The notes under the pieces were generated by a model that saw nothing but the letters and a program-made list of their open reading frames with translations, did not search any database and had not been told where the DNA came from. From Candidatus Accumulibacter similis (GTDB lineage Bacteria > Pseudomonadota > Gammaproteobacteria > Burkholderiales > Rhodocyclaceae), in NCBI GenBank assembly GCA_013347225.1, contig CP054595.1, forward strand, positions 1,612,001-1,676,000: DNA of 64,000 nt, written 5' to 3'. Of this stretch, positions 44,248 through 53,774 are shown piece after piece. How positions within the stretch are numbered: position 1 is the stretch's first letter; every line of letters starts with the position of its first letter. The translations under genes were made by a program, and so were the position numbers.

Positions 44248-45894
44248 TCAGCCACCGCGACCCGCGATCTGACGCGAGATCTGCTGCGAGAGGACGATCA
44301 GTGGCAGCAGGCCGACGGCGACGATGGCCAGCGAGACGGCCGCCGCTTCCGCCAGGCGCTCGTCGGCCGCCAGCGTATAGGCCTGCGTCGCCAGCGTGTC
44401 GAAGTCGAAGGGACGCATCACCAGGGTTGCCGGCAGTTCCTTCATGACGTCGACGAAGACCAGCAGGGCGGCTGTGAAGAGGCTGCTGCGGAGGATCGGC
44501 AGGTGCACCCGGCGCAGCGTCGCTGCCTGCCCGAGACCGAGGCTGCGCGCGGCATCGTCCATGCTGTGCGTGATCTTGCCCAGGCTGCTGCCGACCGATT
44601 GCAGCGCCACCGCCAGGAAGCGGACGAGGTAGGCATAGACCAGCGCCGCGATGCCGCCGGTGAGCAGCAGTCCGGGATTCTCGCCAGACCAGGTCTGCCA
44701 GGTTGCCGCCAGCCAGTGGTCGAGACGGGTGACCGGGATCAGGACGCCGACGGCGATGACTGATCCGGGGACGGCGTAGCCAAGGCCCACCAGGCGGTTG
44801 AGCGCCGGTGCCAGGGCGCCCTTCGCCAGGCGGGCGCCATAGGCGAGCAGGACCGCCAGCGTCAGGGCGATGATCGACGTCAGTCCGGCGAGCAGGAAGC
44901 TGTTGCGCGCCAAGCCGATGAACTGTGGGCCGAGCGGTGCCTCGCTCTCGGCCAGCGTCAGCCGCAGGAGCAGGACAGCCGGCAGGACGAAGCCGATCCC
45001 CAGCGGCAACACGCAGCCAGCCGTCGCCAGCCAGCCGCGCCAGCCGGACAGCCGTCGTTCGGCCAGCTGACGCCGGCGCCCGCTCGTGTTGTGAAAGCGG
45101 GAACGGCCGCGCGAGCGCCATTCGAGCAGCAGCAGGACGATGACGAAGGCGAGCAGCGCGGCCGAGAGTTGTGCTGCCGCGACGCGATCGCCGAGCGAGA
45201 ACCAGGCGCGGTAGATGCCTGTGGTGAAGGTCTGGACGCCGAAGTAGGAGACCGTGCCGTAGTCGGCAAGCGTTTCCATCAGCGCCAGCGTCGCACCGGC
45301 GGCGATGGCCGGTCGTGCCAGTGGCAGCGAGATGCGGAAGAAACTCTGCCAGGGACCGAGACCGAGCGTGCGCGCGGCTTCAAGCATGCCGCTGCTGCGC
45401 TCGATGAACGCCGTACGCGCCAGCAGATAGACGTAGGGATAGAGGACGAAGATGAACATCGCCACCGCACCGCCGAGACTGCGAACCTCGGGAAACCAGT
45501 AGTCGTTCCTGTTCCAGGCGAACGAATCGCGCAGCCAGGTCTGCAGCGGACCCACGAACTGCAGGAAATCAGTGTAGACGTAGGCGAGGACGTAGGCCGG
45601 CATCGCCATCGGCAGCACCAGGGCCCAGGCGAAGATTCGTCGGCCGGGGAAGTCGTGCATCGCCGTCAACCACGCCGTGGCGACGCCGACGATGATGACG
45701 CCGGTGCCGACGGCGACGCACAGCAGCAGTGTGTTGGCAACGTAATCCGGCAGCACCGTTGCCGCCAGATGCGACCAGATGGCGCCGGTACCGCCGCTGA
45801 GGACGTTGCTCAGGACGCTGACGACGGGCATGCCGACCAGCGCGGCAATCGCGACGGAAGCGAAGAGCAGGGGGTTGAGGTGACGGCTGGTCAT
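44248..45894 (-). CDS. fbpB: Fe(III) ABC transporter permease
   Basis: 548-residue inner-membrane permease with twelve hydrophobic helices in two binding-protein-dependent transport repeats, each with an EAA-type loop: EAARTLGLGPWQSFFRISLP in the first half and DDAARSLGLGQAATLRRVHLP in the second. This single-chain double permease is typical of FbpB/SfuB/HitB. Its promoter overlaps a Fur-like box 13 nt upstream of the start and is divergent from fbpC. Confidence 0.93.
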   Translation of the reverse strand: MTSRHLNPLLFASVAIAALVGMPVVSVLSNVLSGGTGAIWSHLAATVLPDYVANTLLLCVAVGTGVIIVGVATAWLTAMHDFPGRRIFAWALVLPMAMPAYVLAYVYTDFLQFVGPLQTWLRDSFAWNRNDYWFPEVRSLGGAVAMFIFVLYPYVYLLARTAFIERSSGMLEAARTLGLGPWQSFFRISLPLARPAIAAGATLALMETLADYGTVSYFGVQTFTTGIYRAWFSLGDRVAAAQLSAALLAFVIVLLLLEWRSRGRSRFHNTSGRRRQLAERRLSGWRGWLATAGCVLPLGIGFVLPAVLLLRLTLAESEAPLGPQFIGLARNSFLLAGLTSIIALTLAVLLAYGARLAKGALAPALNRLVGLGYAVPGSVIAVGVLIPVTRLDHWLAATWQTWSGENPGLLLTGGIAALVYAYLVRFLAVALQSVGSSLGKITHSMDDAARSLGLGQAATLRRVHLPILRSSLFTAALLVFVDVMKELPATLVMRPFDFDTLATQAYTLAADERLAEAAAVSLAIVAVGLLPLIVLSQQISRQIAGRGG

Positions 45895-45906
45895 GGTTGG
45901 GCGGGT

Positions 45907-45924
45907 GAATGAGAATTATAATTG
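45907..45924. promoter_or_regulatory. Fur-like box between fbpB and fbpC
   Basis: TGAGAATTATAATTG fits the 7-1-7 Fur consensus at 10 of 14 positions and covers a minus-strand TATAAT (45915-45920), the likely -10 of fbpB. It may also act on fbpC, which reads the other way from 46013. Confidence 0.65.
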
Positions 45925-46012
45925 ACGGGCCCGGTTTTCCGGGCGGTCTGCAGCCGCCGGCAGCGCGTGGCCGGCGCGGCGCGGGCTACGGTCACCTGAT
46001 GAGCGAGTTCTG

Positions 46013-47122
46013 ATGGCACAGCTTGAACTGCAAGGCGTCGTCCAGCGCTACGGATCGCACACCGTTGTCGATGCGGTCAGTTTTCGCGTCGAGTCGGGCA
46101 GCATCGCCTGCCTGTTGGGTCCTTCGGGTTGCGGCAAGACGACGCTGCTGCGCTGCATTGCCGGTTTCGAGGACATCGTCGCCGGCGAGATTCGTGTCGA
46201 CGGGGAGGTGCTCAGCCGCGCCGGGCGCCGACTGCCGCCGGAGCAGCGGCGGATCGGCATGGTTTTTCAGGAGTACGCGCTGTTTCCGCACCTGACGGTC
46301 GCCGCCAACGTCGGCTTCGGTCTCGCCGGTCTCGCCGCCAGCCAGCGGCGGCAGCGGGTCGAAGAACTGCTTGAGACGATCGGTCTGTCCGGCCATGGCG
46401 AGCACTACCCGCACGAACTCTCCGGTGGCCAGCAACAGCGCGTGGCGCTGGCGCGGGCACTGGCGCCTCGGCCACGACTGATCCTGCTCGACGAGCCGTT
46501 TTCCAATCTCGACGTCGATCTGCGCGAGCACCTGTCGCTGGAAGTGCGCGATATCCTCCGGCGCGAGGCGACGACCGCCGTCCTGGTGACGCACGACCAG
46601 CACGAAGCCTTCGCGATGGCCGACGAGGTCGGCGTCATGGCCAACGGGCGCATCGAGCAATGGGACAGCCCGTATCGCGTCTATCATCAGCCATGCAACC
46701 GTTTCGTCGCCGACTTCGTCGGCCAGGGCGTCTTCCTGCCAGGTGTCGTCGTTGACGAGAACCGGGTGCGGGTCGAACTCGGCCTGCTCGAATCGCGTCT
46801 GCCGCTCGAGTGCAGCCAGGGATGCGCCGCCTGCGGCGAGGGCTGCGGCGTCGAGGTCCTGCTGCGTCCGGACGACGTGATTCACGACGACCAGGCCGGG
46901 TTGATGGCGGAAGTCCGCCACAAGGCCTTCCGCGGCGCCGAGATCCTGTACTCGCTGCGGCTCGACAGCGGCGTCGAGGTGCTGTCGCTGGTGCCTTCGC
47001 ATCACGATCACGCCATCGGCGAGCGAATCGGCATCCGCCTCGACGTCGATCATGTCGTCGCCTTCAAGACGCCGGTCCAACAGCCGGTCGCCAGCCGGCA
47101 GCCGATCAGCTTCCGGCGATGA
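46013..47122 (+). CDS. fbpC: Fe(III) ABC transporter ATP-binding protein with Cys cluster
   Basis: 369-residue ATPase of ferric uptake. Walker [11 protein letters not shown]-loop [12 protein letters not shown], signature LSGGQQQR, Walker B LILLDEPF and H-loop VTHDQHEA are all intact. The C-terminal regulatory (TOBE-like) domain carries a tight cluster of four cysteines, [13 protein letters not shown] (Cys267, 271, 274, 278), just before [10 protein letters not shown]; this could bind metal or a cluster. The stop overlaps the aat start as ATGA, so iron uptake and aat-bpt are transcribed together. Confidence 0.92.
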   Translation: MAQLELQGVVQRYGSHTVVDAVSFRVESGSIACLLGPSGCGKTTLLRCIAGFEDIVAGEIRVDGEVLSRAGRRLPPEQRRIGMVFQEYALFPHLTVAANVGFGLAGLAASQRRQRVEELLETIGLSGHGEHYPHELSGGQQQRVALARALAPRPRLILLDEPFSNLDVDLREHLSLEVRDILRREATTAVLVTHDQHEAFAMADEVGVMANGRIEQWDSPYRVYHQPCNRFVADFVGQGVFLPGVVVDENRVRVELGLLESRLPLECSQGCAACGEGCGVEVLLRPDDVIHDDQAGLMAEVRHKAFRGAEILYSLRLDSGVEVLSLVPSHHDHAIGERIGIRLDVDHVVAFKTPVQQPVASRQPISFRR

Positions 47123-47826
47123 TCCCGTGGCTCGAGCGGGGAGCGCCCTTTCCGCCGCTGGAGCGGGCGCTGCGCGAACCGAACGGTCTGCTCTGTGCCG
47201 GCGGCGACCTGTCGCCGACGCGGCTGCTTGCTGCCTACCAGCACGGCATCTTTCCCTGGTACTCGCCGGGCGAGCCCATCCTCTGGTGGAGCCCTGACCC
47301 GCGCATGGTGCTGCTGCCGGCGGAGTTTCGGGTCTCGCGCTCGCTGCGCCGCTGTCTGCGCTCGGCGCGTTTCCAGGTGCGACTCGACAGCAATTTCCCG
47401 GCGGTGATTCGGGCCTGTGCCGAGGTGCCGCGCGCCGGCCAGGAGGGGACGTGGATCACGCCGGCGATGCAGGACGCCTACTGGAAGCTGTTCCAGTTCG
47501 GCGTCGCCCACTCGGTGGAGACCTGGAGCGACGGCCACCTCGTCGGCGGGCTCTACGGCCTGGCCATCGGCCGCATGTTCTACGGCGAGTCGATGTTCTC
47601 GCGCACCGCCAATGCCTCCAAGGTGGCCGCTGCCCATCTTGCCCGCTTCCTTGAAGAGGAGGGTTTCGGCATGATAGATTGTCAGATGAGCACCCCGCAC
47701 CTGGCCTCGCTCGGCGCGCGCGAGATGCCGCGGACGATCTTCCTCGAGCGCCTGCGGGTACTTGTCGGCCAGGCATGGCAACCTGGCCGCTGGCCGGTCG
47801 ATGCCGCCAGCCAACCGTGGACCTAG
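47119..47826 (+). CDS. aat: Leucyl/phenylalanyl-tRNA--protein transferase
   Basis: 235-residue N-end rule enzyme that adds Leu or Phe to proteins with N-terminal Lys or Arg, marking them for ClpSP degradation. Conserved blocks: [64 protein letters not shown] and [18 protein letters not shown] overlaps the fbpC stop; bpt follows after 4 nt. Confidence 0.96.
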   Translation: MIPWLERGAPFPPLERALREPNGLLCAGGDLSPTRLLAAYQHGIFPWYSPGEPILWWSPDPRMVLLPAEFRVSRSLRRCLRSARFQVRLDSNFPAVIRACAEVPRAGQEGTWITPAMQDAYWKLFQFGVAHSVETWSDGHLVGGLYGLAIGRMFYGESMFSRTANASKVAAAHLARFLEEEGFGMIDCQMSTPHLASLGAREMPRTIFLERLRVLVGQAWQPGRWPVDAASQPWT

Positions 47827-47830
47827 ACGA

Positions 47831-48574
47831 ATGTCGCGACTCAACGACTCGGAACTGCCCTTTTCCCTGCTGCAGTTCTATTCGACGGCGCCGTACACCT
47901 GCAGCTACCTGCCCGGGCAATCGGCGCGATCGCAGGTGGCGACGCCCAGTCACCTGATCACCAGTGAAGTCTACGGTGAACTCGTGCGTGGCGGTTTCCG
48001 CCGCAGCGGCGTCTTCACCTATCGGCCGAAGTGCGACCACTGCCAGGCCTGCGTGCCGGTGCGCGTGCCGGTGGAACGTTTTCAGCCCTCACGCAGCCAG
48101 CGGCGCAGCATCAGGCTGCACGGCGGCCTGCAGGCGCGTGAGCTGCCGCTCGCCTTTCGCGACGACCACTACCAGCTCTACCTGCGATATCAGTCGGCGC
48201 GGCATGCCGGCGGTGGAATGGACCAGGACAGCCACGAGCAATACACCCACTTCCTGCTGCAGAGCCGGGTGGACACGCGCCTGATCGAGTTCGCCGATGC
48301 CGGAGTCCTGCGCATGGTCAGCATCGTCGATGTGCTCAGCGACGGGCTGTCGTCGGTGTACACCTTCTTCGATCCGACGCTGCCGTCGGCGAGTCTGGGG
48401 ACCTACAACATCATCTGGCAGATCGCCCAGTGCGTTGCCAACGAACTGCCTTACCTGTATCTGGGTTACTGGATCCGTGACAGCCGCAAAATGGCATACA
48501 AGGCCCGTTTCCGGCCGATCGAAGGCTTCGTCGACGGCCGCTGGCGCGAACTGCGGGTGCAGCCGGGCAAGTGA
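47831..48574 (+). CDS. bpt: Aspartate/glutamate leucyltransferase (Bpt; arginyltransferase-like)
   Basis: 247-residue second N-end rule transferase, adding Leu to N-terminal Asp or Glu. The N-terminal Cys motif [12 protein letters not shown] and [14 protein letters not shown], plus YTHFLLQS and [19 protein letters not shown], are typical of the ATE family. Short bacterial proteins of this length are Bpt. The pair aat-bpt covers both classes of secondary destabilising residues. ClpS/ClpA are not in the window. Confidence 0.94.
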   Translation: MSRLNDSELPFSLLQFYSTAPYTCSYLPGQSARSQVATPSHLITSEVYGELVRGGFRRSGVFTYRPKCDHCQACVPVRVPVERFQPSRSQRRSIRLHGGLQARELPLAFRDDHYQLYLRYQSARHAGGGMDQDSHEQYTHFLLQSRVDTRLIEFADAGVLRMVSIVDVLSDGLSSVYTFFDPTLPSASLGTYNIIWQIAQCVANELPYLYLGYWIRDSRKMAYKARFRPIEGFVDGRWRELRVQPGK

Positions 48575-48630
48575 GCGGCCGGTTGCCGGCACCGGCAGCG
48601 GGCGGCGGGCCGCTCGCCGCAAGTCGGCGC

Positions 48631-50346
48631 CTAGGCGCCGGCGCCGGCCGTGCCCGCGGCGGTCCTGGTGGCGGCAGGTGGCGCGTCCTCCTCGACCGCC
48701 ACCACATCGAGCAGCGACTCGATCGCCTGTGCCGAATGCTCGAGCAGCTTGCCGTCGCTCGCCGGCAGGCTGCCGGCGGCGGCCAGCCGCCGGCCGATGT
48801 CGACCATGGCGTGGGCATGCTGCAGCAGGCGGCCGCGGATCGCGTTCAGTTTCTGCACCTTGACGATGCTGGCGGCGCGCAGTTCCAGGATGGCTTCGTC
48901 GCGCTCCGCTTCGCTTTCGCTGGCCAGCACTGCGCGTCGCGCGCTCAGCTCGTCCATCGACGCCTTCCACCAGCCGAGGAAACTGGCGCGATGGTCAAGC
49001 AGCGCATTGAGCGACTCACCCATCGCGTTGATCTCGTTGCGGCCGCCGGGCACCGTCGGCACCTGCCCGGTCGGCGTGCCGTAGGCCAGATCGTCGAGCA
49101 CTCCGGCCATCTGGCGTACCGGGCGGACGATGCGCGCGGTGATGCCGAGCGCGAGGATGACGGCGAGCAGCAGCGTCGAGGCGGTGACGATCAGGCCGAG
49201 GCGAACGCTGGCCTGCGCGTCCTCGTCGATGGTGCGCGCGCGACTGCTCATCGTCTGGTTGGCCTGCGCGACGTTCGCCTCGATCAGCGGCGCCACCTGG
49301 TCGGCGGCGGCATTCATCTCGGCGGTCAGGGCGATGATGCTGGCCCGTTGTGAAACGAGGACCAGGAAACTGCGCTGGTAATCGCGCAGCAACCCCAGCA
49401 ACTGCGCCTTGTCGGTTTCGGCGAGGGCGGACTCGCCGATCTGCGCGCGAATCGTGCGTGCGATCTCGACCACCATCGGCGGGTAGGACTCGTCGCCACG
49501 CAGCAGGAAGTCCTTCTCGCGACGCCGCAACCTGAGGACGTTCGTCTCCAGTTCGGGTACGTAGTGGCTGTGGAGGATGGTTTCGATCCGCTGCGCGGCG
49601 TCACGGAACGGTCCCCTGCCGCCACCGCCGTAGCCCGGGCTGAGCGCACTTTCAGCATAGGTCTCGAAACTCCTGGAGTAGTTTGCCAGCTCGCCCAGCA
49701 GTTTCTGCCGCGCTGGCGGCGGCAGCGCCGAAGCCTCCAGATGCTGGCGGAACTCGGCGACCAGCCGCCGCACCCGGTCCCGGTAGGTGGCTTCCCGGCG
49801 CAGGGCAAGATCCTTTTCGTTGCGGCGAATCTGCAGCAGCACGGTGAGCAGGCGGTCGACGTTGTACTGCGCGGACAGTTCGTGCAGGCGATGGATCTTC
49901 TGCCGGAAGGCGCCCTGGATTCCCGAGTTCTCGTCCAGTCCCATTGCCCGCCAGGCTTCGGCGACGGCGGCGAAACGCTGCTCGTAGACGGTCATCAGCG
50001 CCTGCAACTGCGCGGCTGTCTGCTGCGACTGCTGATCGACCTTGGCCAGCGCGCCCACCTTCTCGTTCATCGCCTGCAGGTGTCCATGGACGGCGTCGGC
50101 GAAGCGTTCCTGGTGCAGCAGGAGGAAGCTCTTTTCGGCATCGCGCGCGGCCGCCATCTCGATCTCGATGTCGACCGCCAGTGACTTGCGGACTTCGAAG
50201 ATTCGCTGCAACTGCTGGTAATCGTCGACCACCGAGCGCAGCGTCTGGTGGTAGTGCCAGATGACCCCGGCGAGCAACAGGCCGACGAGAGCGAAGCCGA
50301 GGCCGATCTTCTCGCCGATCCGTAAGCTGCTCGATAGCTTGTCCAC
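48631..50346 (-). CDS. HBM-HAMP transmembrane sensor without recognised output domain
   Basis: 571 residues: TM1 about 14-30; a long periplasmic helical region about 31-370 with repeated RRNEKDLALRREA and RRREKDFLLRGDE motifs, characteristic of the helical bimodular (HBM) ligand domain of chemoreceptors; TM2 about 380-405; HAMP about 405-460. The C-terminal 110 residues are helical but lack the chemoreceptor signalling hairpin, a kinase or a GGDEF domain. It therefore looks like a sensor that signals through another protein. An Ala/Thr-rich tail ends the chain. Confidence 0.78.
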   Translation of the reverse strand: MDKLSSSLRIGEKIGLGFALVGLLLAGVIWHYHQTLRSVVDDYQQLQRIFEVRKSLAVDIEIEMAAARDAEKSFLLLHQERFADAVHGHLQAMNEKVGALAKVDQQSQQTAAQLQALMTVYEQRFAAVAEAWRAMGLDENSGIQGAFRQKIHRLHELSAQYNVDRLLTVLLQIRRNEKDLALRREATYRDRVRRLVAEFRQHLEASALPPPARQKLLGELANYSRSFETYAESALSPGYGGGGRGPFRDAAQRIETILHSHYVPELETNVLRLRRREKDFLLRGDESYPPMVVEIARTIRAQIGESALAETDKAQLLGLLRDYQRSFLVLVSQRASIIALTAEMNAAADQVAPLIEANVAQANQTMSSRARTIDEDAQASVRLGLIVTASTLLLAVILALGITARIVRPVRQMAGVLDDLAYGTPTGQVPTVPGGRNEINAMGESLNALLDHRASFLGWWKASMDELSARRAVLASESEAERDEAILELRAASIVKVQKLNAIRGRLLQHAHAMVDIGRRLAAAGSLPASDGKLLEHSAQAIESLLDVVAVEEDAPPAATRTAAGTAGAGA

Positions 50347-50628
50347 CTGTCGCTCCTGGCGAAAAGAAGGCCGTCCCCCCGCCTTGCGCTACGTTCCGCA
50401 GCGGCCAGCCAGGAAGGGGTGACTCGCCGACAGTGAGCTCTGCGCCGGGCAGGGACCACTTGCATGCGGCAGTATATCCGTACCGTCGGAGACTTGTCGA
50501 ACGTCCATGCCTGCCGTGCAGCGACAGGCTCGTGGCGGCAACCGGCCCGGCTGGCGGCGGAACTTCGGCAGCCGGGCGGGGTCTCTGGACGGTCGCCAGT
50601 GGGCGATGTCCGCAACCACCGGCAGACA

Positions 50629-51711
50629 ATGAAAACCATGGGAAATCGCGCCACCAGCCTGCTGCCCGTCGCCTGGCGGAGACGCTGCACTGGCGGCAAC
50701 GCGTCCACCGTAGCTGTCGTCGGCTGCATCACGTTCTTCGTCGCCGCGACGCCGTTCGCGGCGCAGGCGGCGGAGGAACTGCCGGGCGTCGCCGTCAGCG
50801 CGCGCGCAGGCGGTCACGACGGTGAGGCGGCGGCGGTCATCGTCGACGATCACGACTGGTTCGACGCGACGCGGCAGCGCCCGGTACCCGTGCGCCTGTA
50901 CCTTCCAGCTGCGGCGGCTGGCGAGCACGCGCTGCCGCTGGTCGTGTTTTCGCACGGCATCGGCGGTTCACGGCGGGGCTACAGCTATCTCGGCACCTAC
51001 TGGGCGAGCCAGGGCTACGCCAGCCTGCACCTGCAGCACGTCGGCAGCGACCGCTCGTTGTGGACCGGCAACGTCTTCAGCCTCGTCGGCCGTCTGCAGG
51101 CCGCCGCCCAGGAGGACGAAGCGATCGCGCGCGTTGGCGACCTGCGTTTCGCTCTCGATCAGTTGCTGGCACATCCGCAGCTCGCTGCGCGGATCGATCC
51201 CGCGCGCATCGTCGCCGCCGGTCACTCGTACGGCGCCAACACCGTCATGCTGGCGCTGGGCGCGCGCATTGAACGCCACGGTCGCGTCATCGATCTCGCC
51301 GATGCACGCCTGCGGGCCGCGATCCTGCTCTCGGCACCGCCGTTCTACGGCGAACGCGACAGCGCGAAGATACTCGCCGGGATCACGGTGCCGACACTGC
51401 ATGTCACCGCCACCGAGGACATCATTCGCATCCCGGGCTACTACTCCGGCGCCGAGGACCGCATCGCCGTCTTCGCCGGCATCGCCGGGCCGCGCAAGAT
51501 CCTGGCGGTGTTCGCCGGCGGCTCGCACAGCATGTTCACCGACCGTGCCGGCAGTGGCGGCGTCGAACTGAACGCGCAGGTGAAGGCGGCAACCCGGGAT
51601 CTCTCGCTCGCCTTCCTGCGCAGTGTCTTCGGCGGCGGCGATGCGTCGCTGCGCGACTGGCCAGCGCGCTACGGCAGCATCGTTGCCCGCTTCGTCGCCG
51701 AGGGGTCGTAG
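50629..51711 (+). CDS. Exported alpha/beta hydrolase (chlorophyllase/PAF-acetylhydrolase-like)
   Basis: 360-residue hydrolase with an N-terminal signal region (hydrophobic about 28-46, cleavage after PFAAQA). LVVFSHGIGGSRRGYSYLG provides the oxyanion region, AAGHSYGANTVML the GxSxG nucleophile, TATEDIIRIPGY the acidic residue and AGGSHSMF the catalytic His. Substrate unknown. An ATG three codons later (50638) is an alternative start. The 282 bp upstream show nothing certain. Confidence 0.82.
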   Translation: MKTMGNRATSLLPVAWRRRCTGGNASTVAVVGCITFFVAATPFAAQAAEELPGVAVSARAGGHDGEAAAVIVDDHDWFDATRQRPVPVRLYLPAAAAGEHALPLVVFSHGIGGSRRGYSYLGTYWASQGYASLHLQHVGSDRSLWTGNVFSLVGRLQAAAQEDEAIARVGDLRFALDQLLAHPQLAARIDPARIVAAGHSYGANTVMLALGARIERHGRVIDLADARLRAAILLSAPPFYGERDSAKILAGITVPTLHVTATEDIIRIPGYYSGAEDRIAVFAGIAGPRKILAVFAGGSHSMFTDRAGSGGVELNAQVKAATRDLSLAFLRSVFGGGDASLRDWPARYGSIVARFVAEGS

Positions 51712-51798
51712 GCGGCGCCGTCGCGGAGCGGGAAAAGGGGCACGTTTCGTGCTATCTTCCCGGCCGTCAATTTTTCTGTACCAACGGGAGGTTTGGAG

Positions 51799-52536
51799 AT
51801 GTCCAAGGAACGAGCGACCATCGGCACCAATGGCGTGGCATTGCCTGTCCTGCCGCCGGAGCGCGATGCGCGCGTCTGGGCGCGGCTGGTGCGCGTCATG
51901 TTCTACACGCCCGGCTTTCTGGCCCTGCTGCTGATCAAGACCGGTGAACCGGCAGGCTTCGGCATCTCGGTGGAACTGCTGATGCTCGCGAGCATCTCGG
52001 CGATCGTCGGCGGGCTCTTCATCGGTGCCCAGTCGAACGAGGAAGGGTCGGACCATTCGTCGCGCATCGGCACCTGGAGCGGCGCACTGATTCTCGAACT
52101 GCTCTCGGTCGTGCCGATCCTCTGCGCCATCCCGTCGCTGTTCCACGAACTGGCGAACAGCCGTTTGCTGCACGCCATGGCGCCCGGCGCGGTGAACGTG
52201 TCGCTTGGCGCCTCCGAACTGATCCCGGCAGTCGCCATCCTGCCGTTCATGCTCTATCAGCTCGCCGGCATGGGCACCCTGCACTTCGTCGTTGCGCGGC
52301 CGCTCAACTGGGCCATCAACCTCGGCATCGTCGCGCTCATCGTCGCCGCCACGGTCGCCAACCGGCAGGGGGCGTATGACCTCGAGAAGACTTTCGCCTC
52401 GCTGCTGGTGATCGCGATGCTGGTGACGGTCTTCCATGGCGTGCTCAAGCTGCGGCGGATGCAGACGGTGTACGACACCCATTGTCCGGCCAAGCCGGCG
52501 AAGGAAGCGAAGGAAAGGGAATCGTCCGCCACCTGA
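51799..52536 (+). CDS. Hypothetical inner-membrane protein
   Basis: 245 residues with about five hydrophobic helices (roughly 30-50, 62-82, 95-120, 138-170, 175-220) and a basic C-terminal tail rich in Lys, Glu and Ala. No family recognised. A GGGAGG lies 9 nt before the ATG. A small ion-channel-like gene follows about 100 nt later on the same strand, so the two may work together, but no function can be given. Confidence 0.7.
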   Translation: MSKERATIGTNGVALPVLPPERDARVWARLVRVMFYTPGFLALLLIKTGEPAGFGISVELLMLASISAIVGGLFIGAQSNEEGSDHSSRIGTWSGALILELLSVVPILCAIPSLFHELANSRLLHAMAPGAVNVSLGASELIPAVAILPFMLYQLAGMGTLHFVVARPLNWAINLGIVALIVAATVANRQGAYDLEKTFASLLVIAMLVTVFHGVLKLRRMQTVYDTHCPAKPAKEAKERESSAT

Positions 52537-52642
52537 GCCAGGCGCACGGTACCGCGACGGGTGACGCGCCGGCAGCAGTGTGCTGCCGGCGGCCGCCATG
52601 GTTGTTGCCAGTGACGCATTGCAGCGGAGGTCGCGGACGGGG

Positions 52643-53083
52643 ATGGTCGATCTCGAGTATCTGACGCAGATCCTGGCGGCACTCGTGCCGATGGCGCTGA
52701 CCGTCGCCCTGCACGGCGTCGGCATGAGCCTGGTGCGCAACAGCTTCGAGCGCTTTGGCAAGCCGTTGCTGAAGCGGGAGCGGAACCGTGGTGCGCGCAC
52801 GCTGTTCACCGTCGGTGTCGTCGGCGTCATGGTGCTGACCCATTTCTCCGGCATCGTCGTCTGGGCGGTCGCCTTCCGGCTGCTCGACCTGGTGCCGACG
52901 ACCGAGATCGCCATGTACTACTCGATGGAGTACTACACCACGCTGGGCGTCGGGGTGCGCAAGCTGCCCGACGGCTGGGCCGGTTTCGGTGGTTTCGAGG
53001 CGATGACCGGCATGCTGATGTTCGGCTGGTCGACGGCCGTGCTGGCGGCGGTGGTGCAGCGTATGCACGCCATCGACGACTGA
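52643..53083 (+). CDS. Small ion-channel-like membrane protein (Ion_trans_2 type)
   Basis: 146 residues: an N-terminal helix, a second helix about 60-80, then a re-entrant pore-like segment MYYSMEYYTTLGVGV followed by a last helix GMLMFGWSTAVLAAVVQ. The order helix, P-loop, helix matches two-helix potassium channels, but the filter reads TTLGVG where TVGYG is usual, so selectivity is uncertain. ATG 52643 is chosen since the upstream frame is not membrane-like. Confidence 0.7.
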   Translation: MVDLEYLTQILAALVPMALTVALHGVGMSLVRNSFERFGKPLLKRERNRGARTLFTVGVVGVMVLTHFSGIVVWAVAFRLLDLVPTTEIAMYYSMEYYTTLGVGVRKLPDGWAGFGGFEAMTGMLMFGWSTAVLAAVVQRMHAIDD

Positions 53084-53150
53084 CCGGGCCCGGCCAAGGC
53101 CCGCGCACTGCCGGGTGGCCGTCAGGGGCGCCGGCGGCGCCTGCCGGACC

Positions 53151-53774
53151 TCAGCCGTGGTCCTTCTCGCCCGCCCGCAGGCTCAGGCGTACGAGGTCGG
53201 CGATGCTGCCGACCTGCAGCTTGGCCAGCAGTCGCGCCTTGTGCACCTCGACGGTGCGCGGGCTGATGTCCAGCCTGCGGGCGATCTCGCGGTTGTGCCG
53301 ACCGGCGACCACCTGCGCCATGACTTCCCGCTCGCGCGGTGTCAGCGTCTGCAGCAGGCTCGTGACGGCGGCGCCGCGTTCGGCATCGTCCTGGCGCACA
53401 TGCTGTCGCGCGAATGCCTCCTCGATCGCCGCCAGGAGCCGGCTGTGATCGATCGGCTTCTCGAGGAAGTCGACCGCGTCGCTGCGGAAGGCCTGGCGCG
53501 CCGATTCGACGTCGCCGTGGCCGGTCATGACGATCACCGGCAGCCAGGAGCCACTCTCGCACAGGCGCTTCTGCAGCGTCAGACCGTCCATTCCGGGCAT
53601 CCGGATGTCGACCAGCAGGCACCCGTGCCAGTCGGGACGACGTGCGGCGAGGAAGCTTTCGGCGTCGGCAAACAGCGCCACCGAAAGACCCTGCAGGCCG
53701 AGCAGGAGCGACAGCGCGTCACGCACCGACTGATCGTCCTCGACGATGAAGACCGTGTTGCTTCTATGCGGCAT
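53151..53774 (-). CDS. FixJ/NarL-type two-component response regulator
   Basis: 207 residues: receiver about 8-122 with VFIVEDDQSVRDAL, LLVDIRMPGMDG (Asp56), VIVMTGHGDVESARQAF and FLEKPID; LuxR-type helix-turn-helix about 140-200 with LTPREREVMAQVVAGRHNRE and SPRTVEVHKARLLAKLQV. This is the FixJ pattern. The 5' end overlaps the kinase gene by 11 nt. The likely binding site is the inverted repeat at 55419-55437 ahead of the kinase gene. Confidence 0.93.
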   Translation of the reverse strand: MPHRSNTVFIVEDDQSVRDALSLLLGLQGLSVALFADAESFLAARRPDWHGCLLVDIRMPGMDGLTLQKRLCESGSWLPVIVMTGHGDVESARQAFRSDAVDFLEKPIDHSRLLAAIEEAFARQHVRQDDAERGAAVTSLLQTLTPREREVMAQVVAGRHNREIARRLDISPRTVEVHKARLLAKLQVGSIADLVRLSLRAGEKDHG

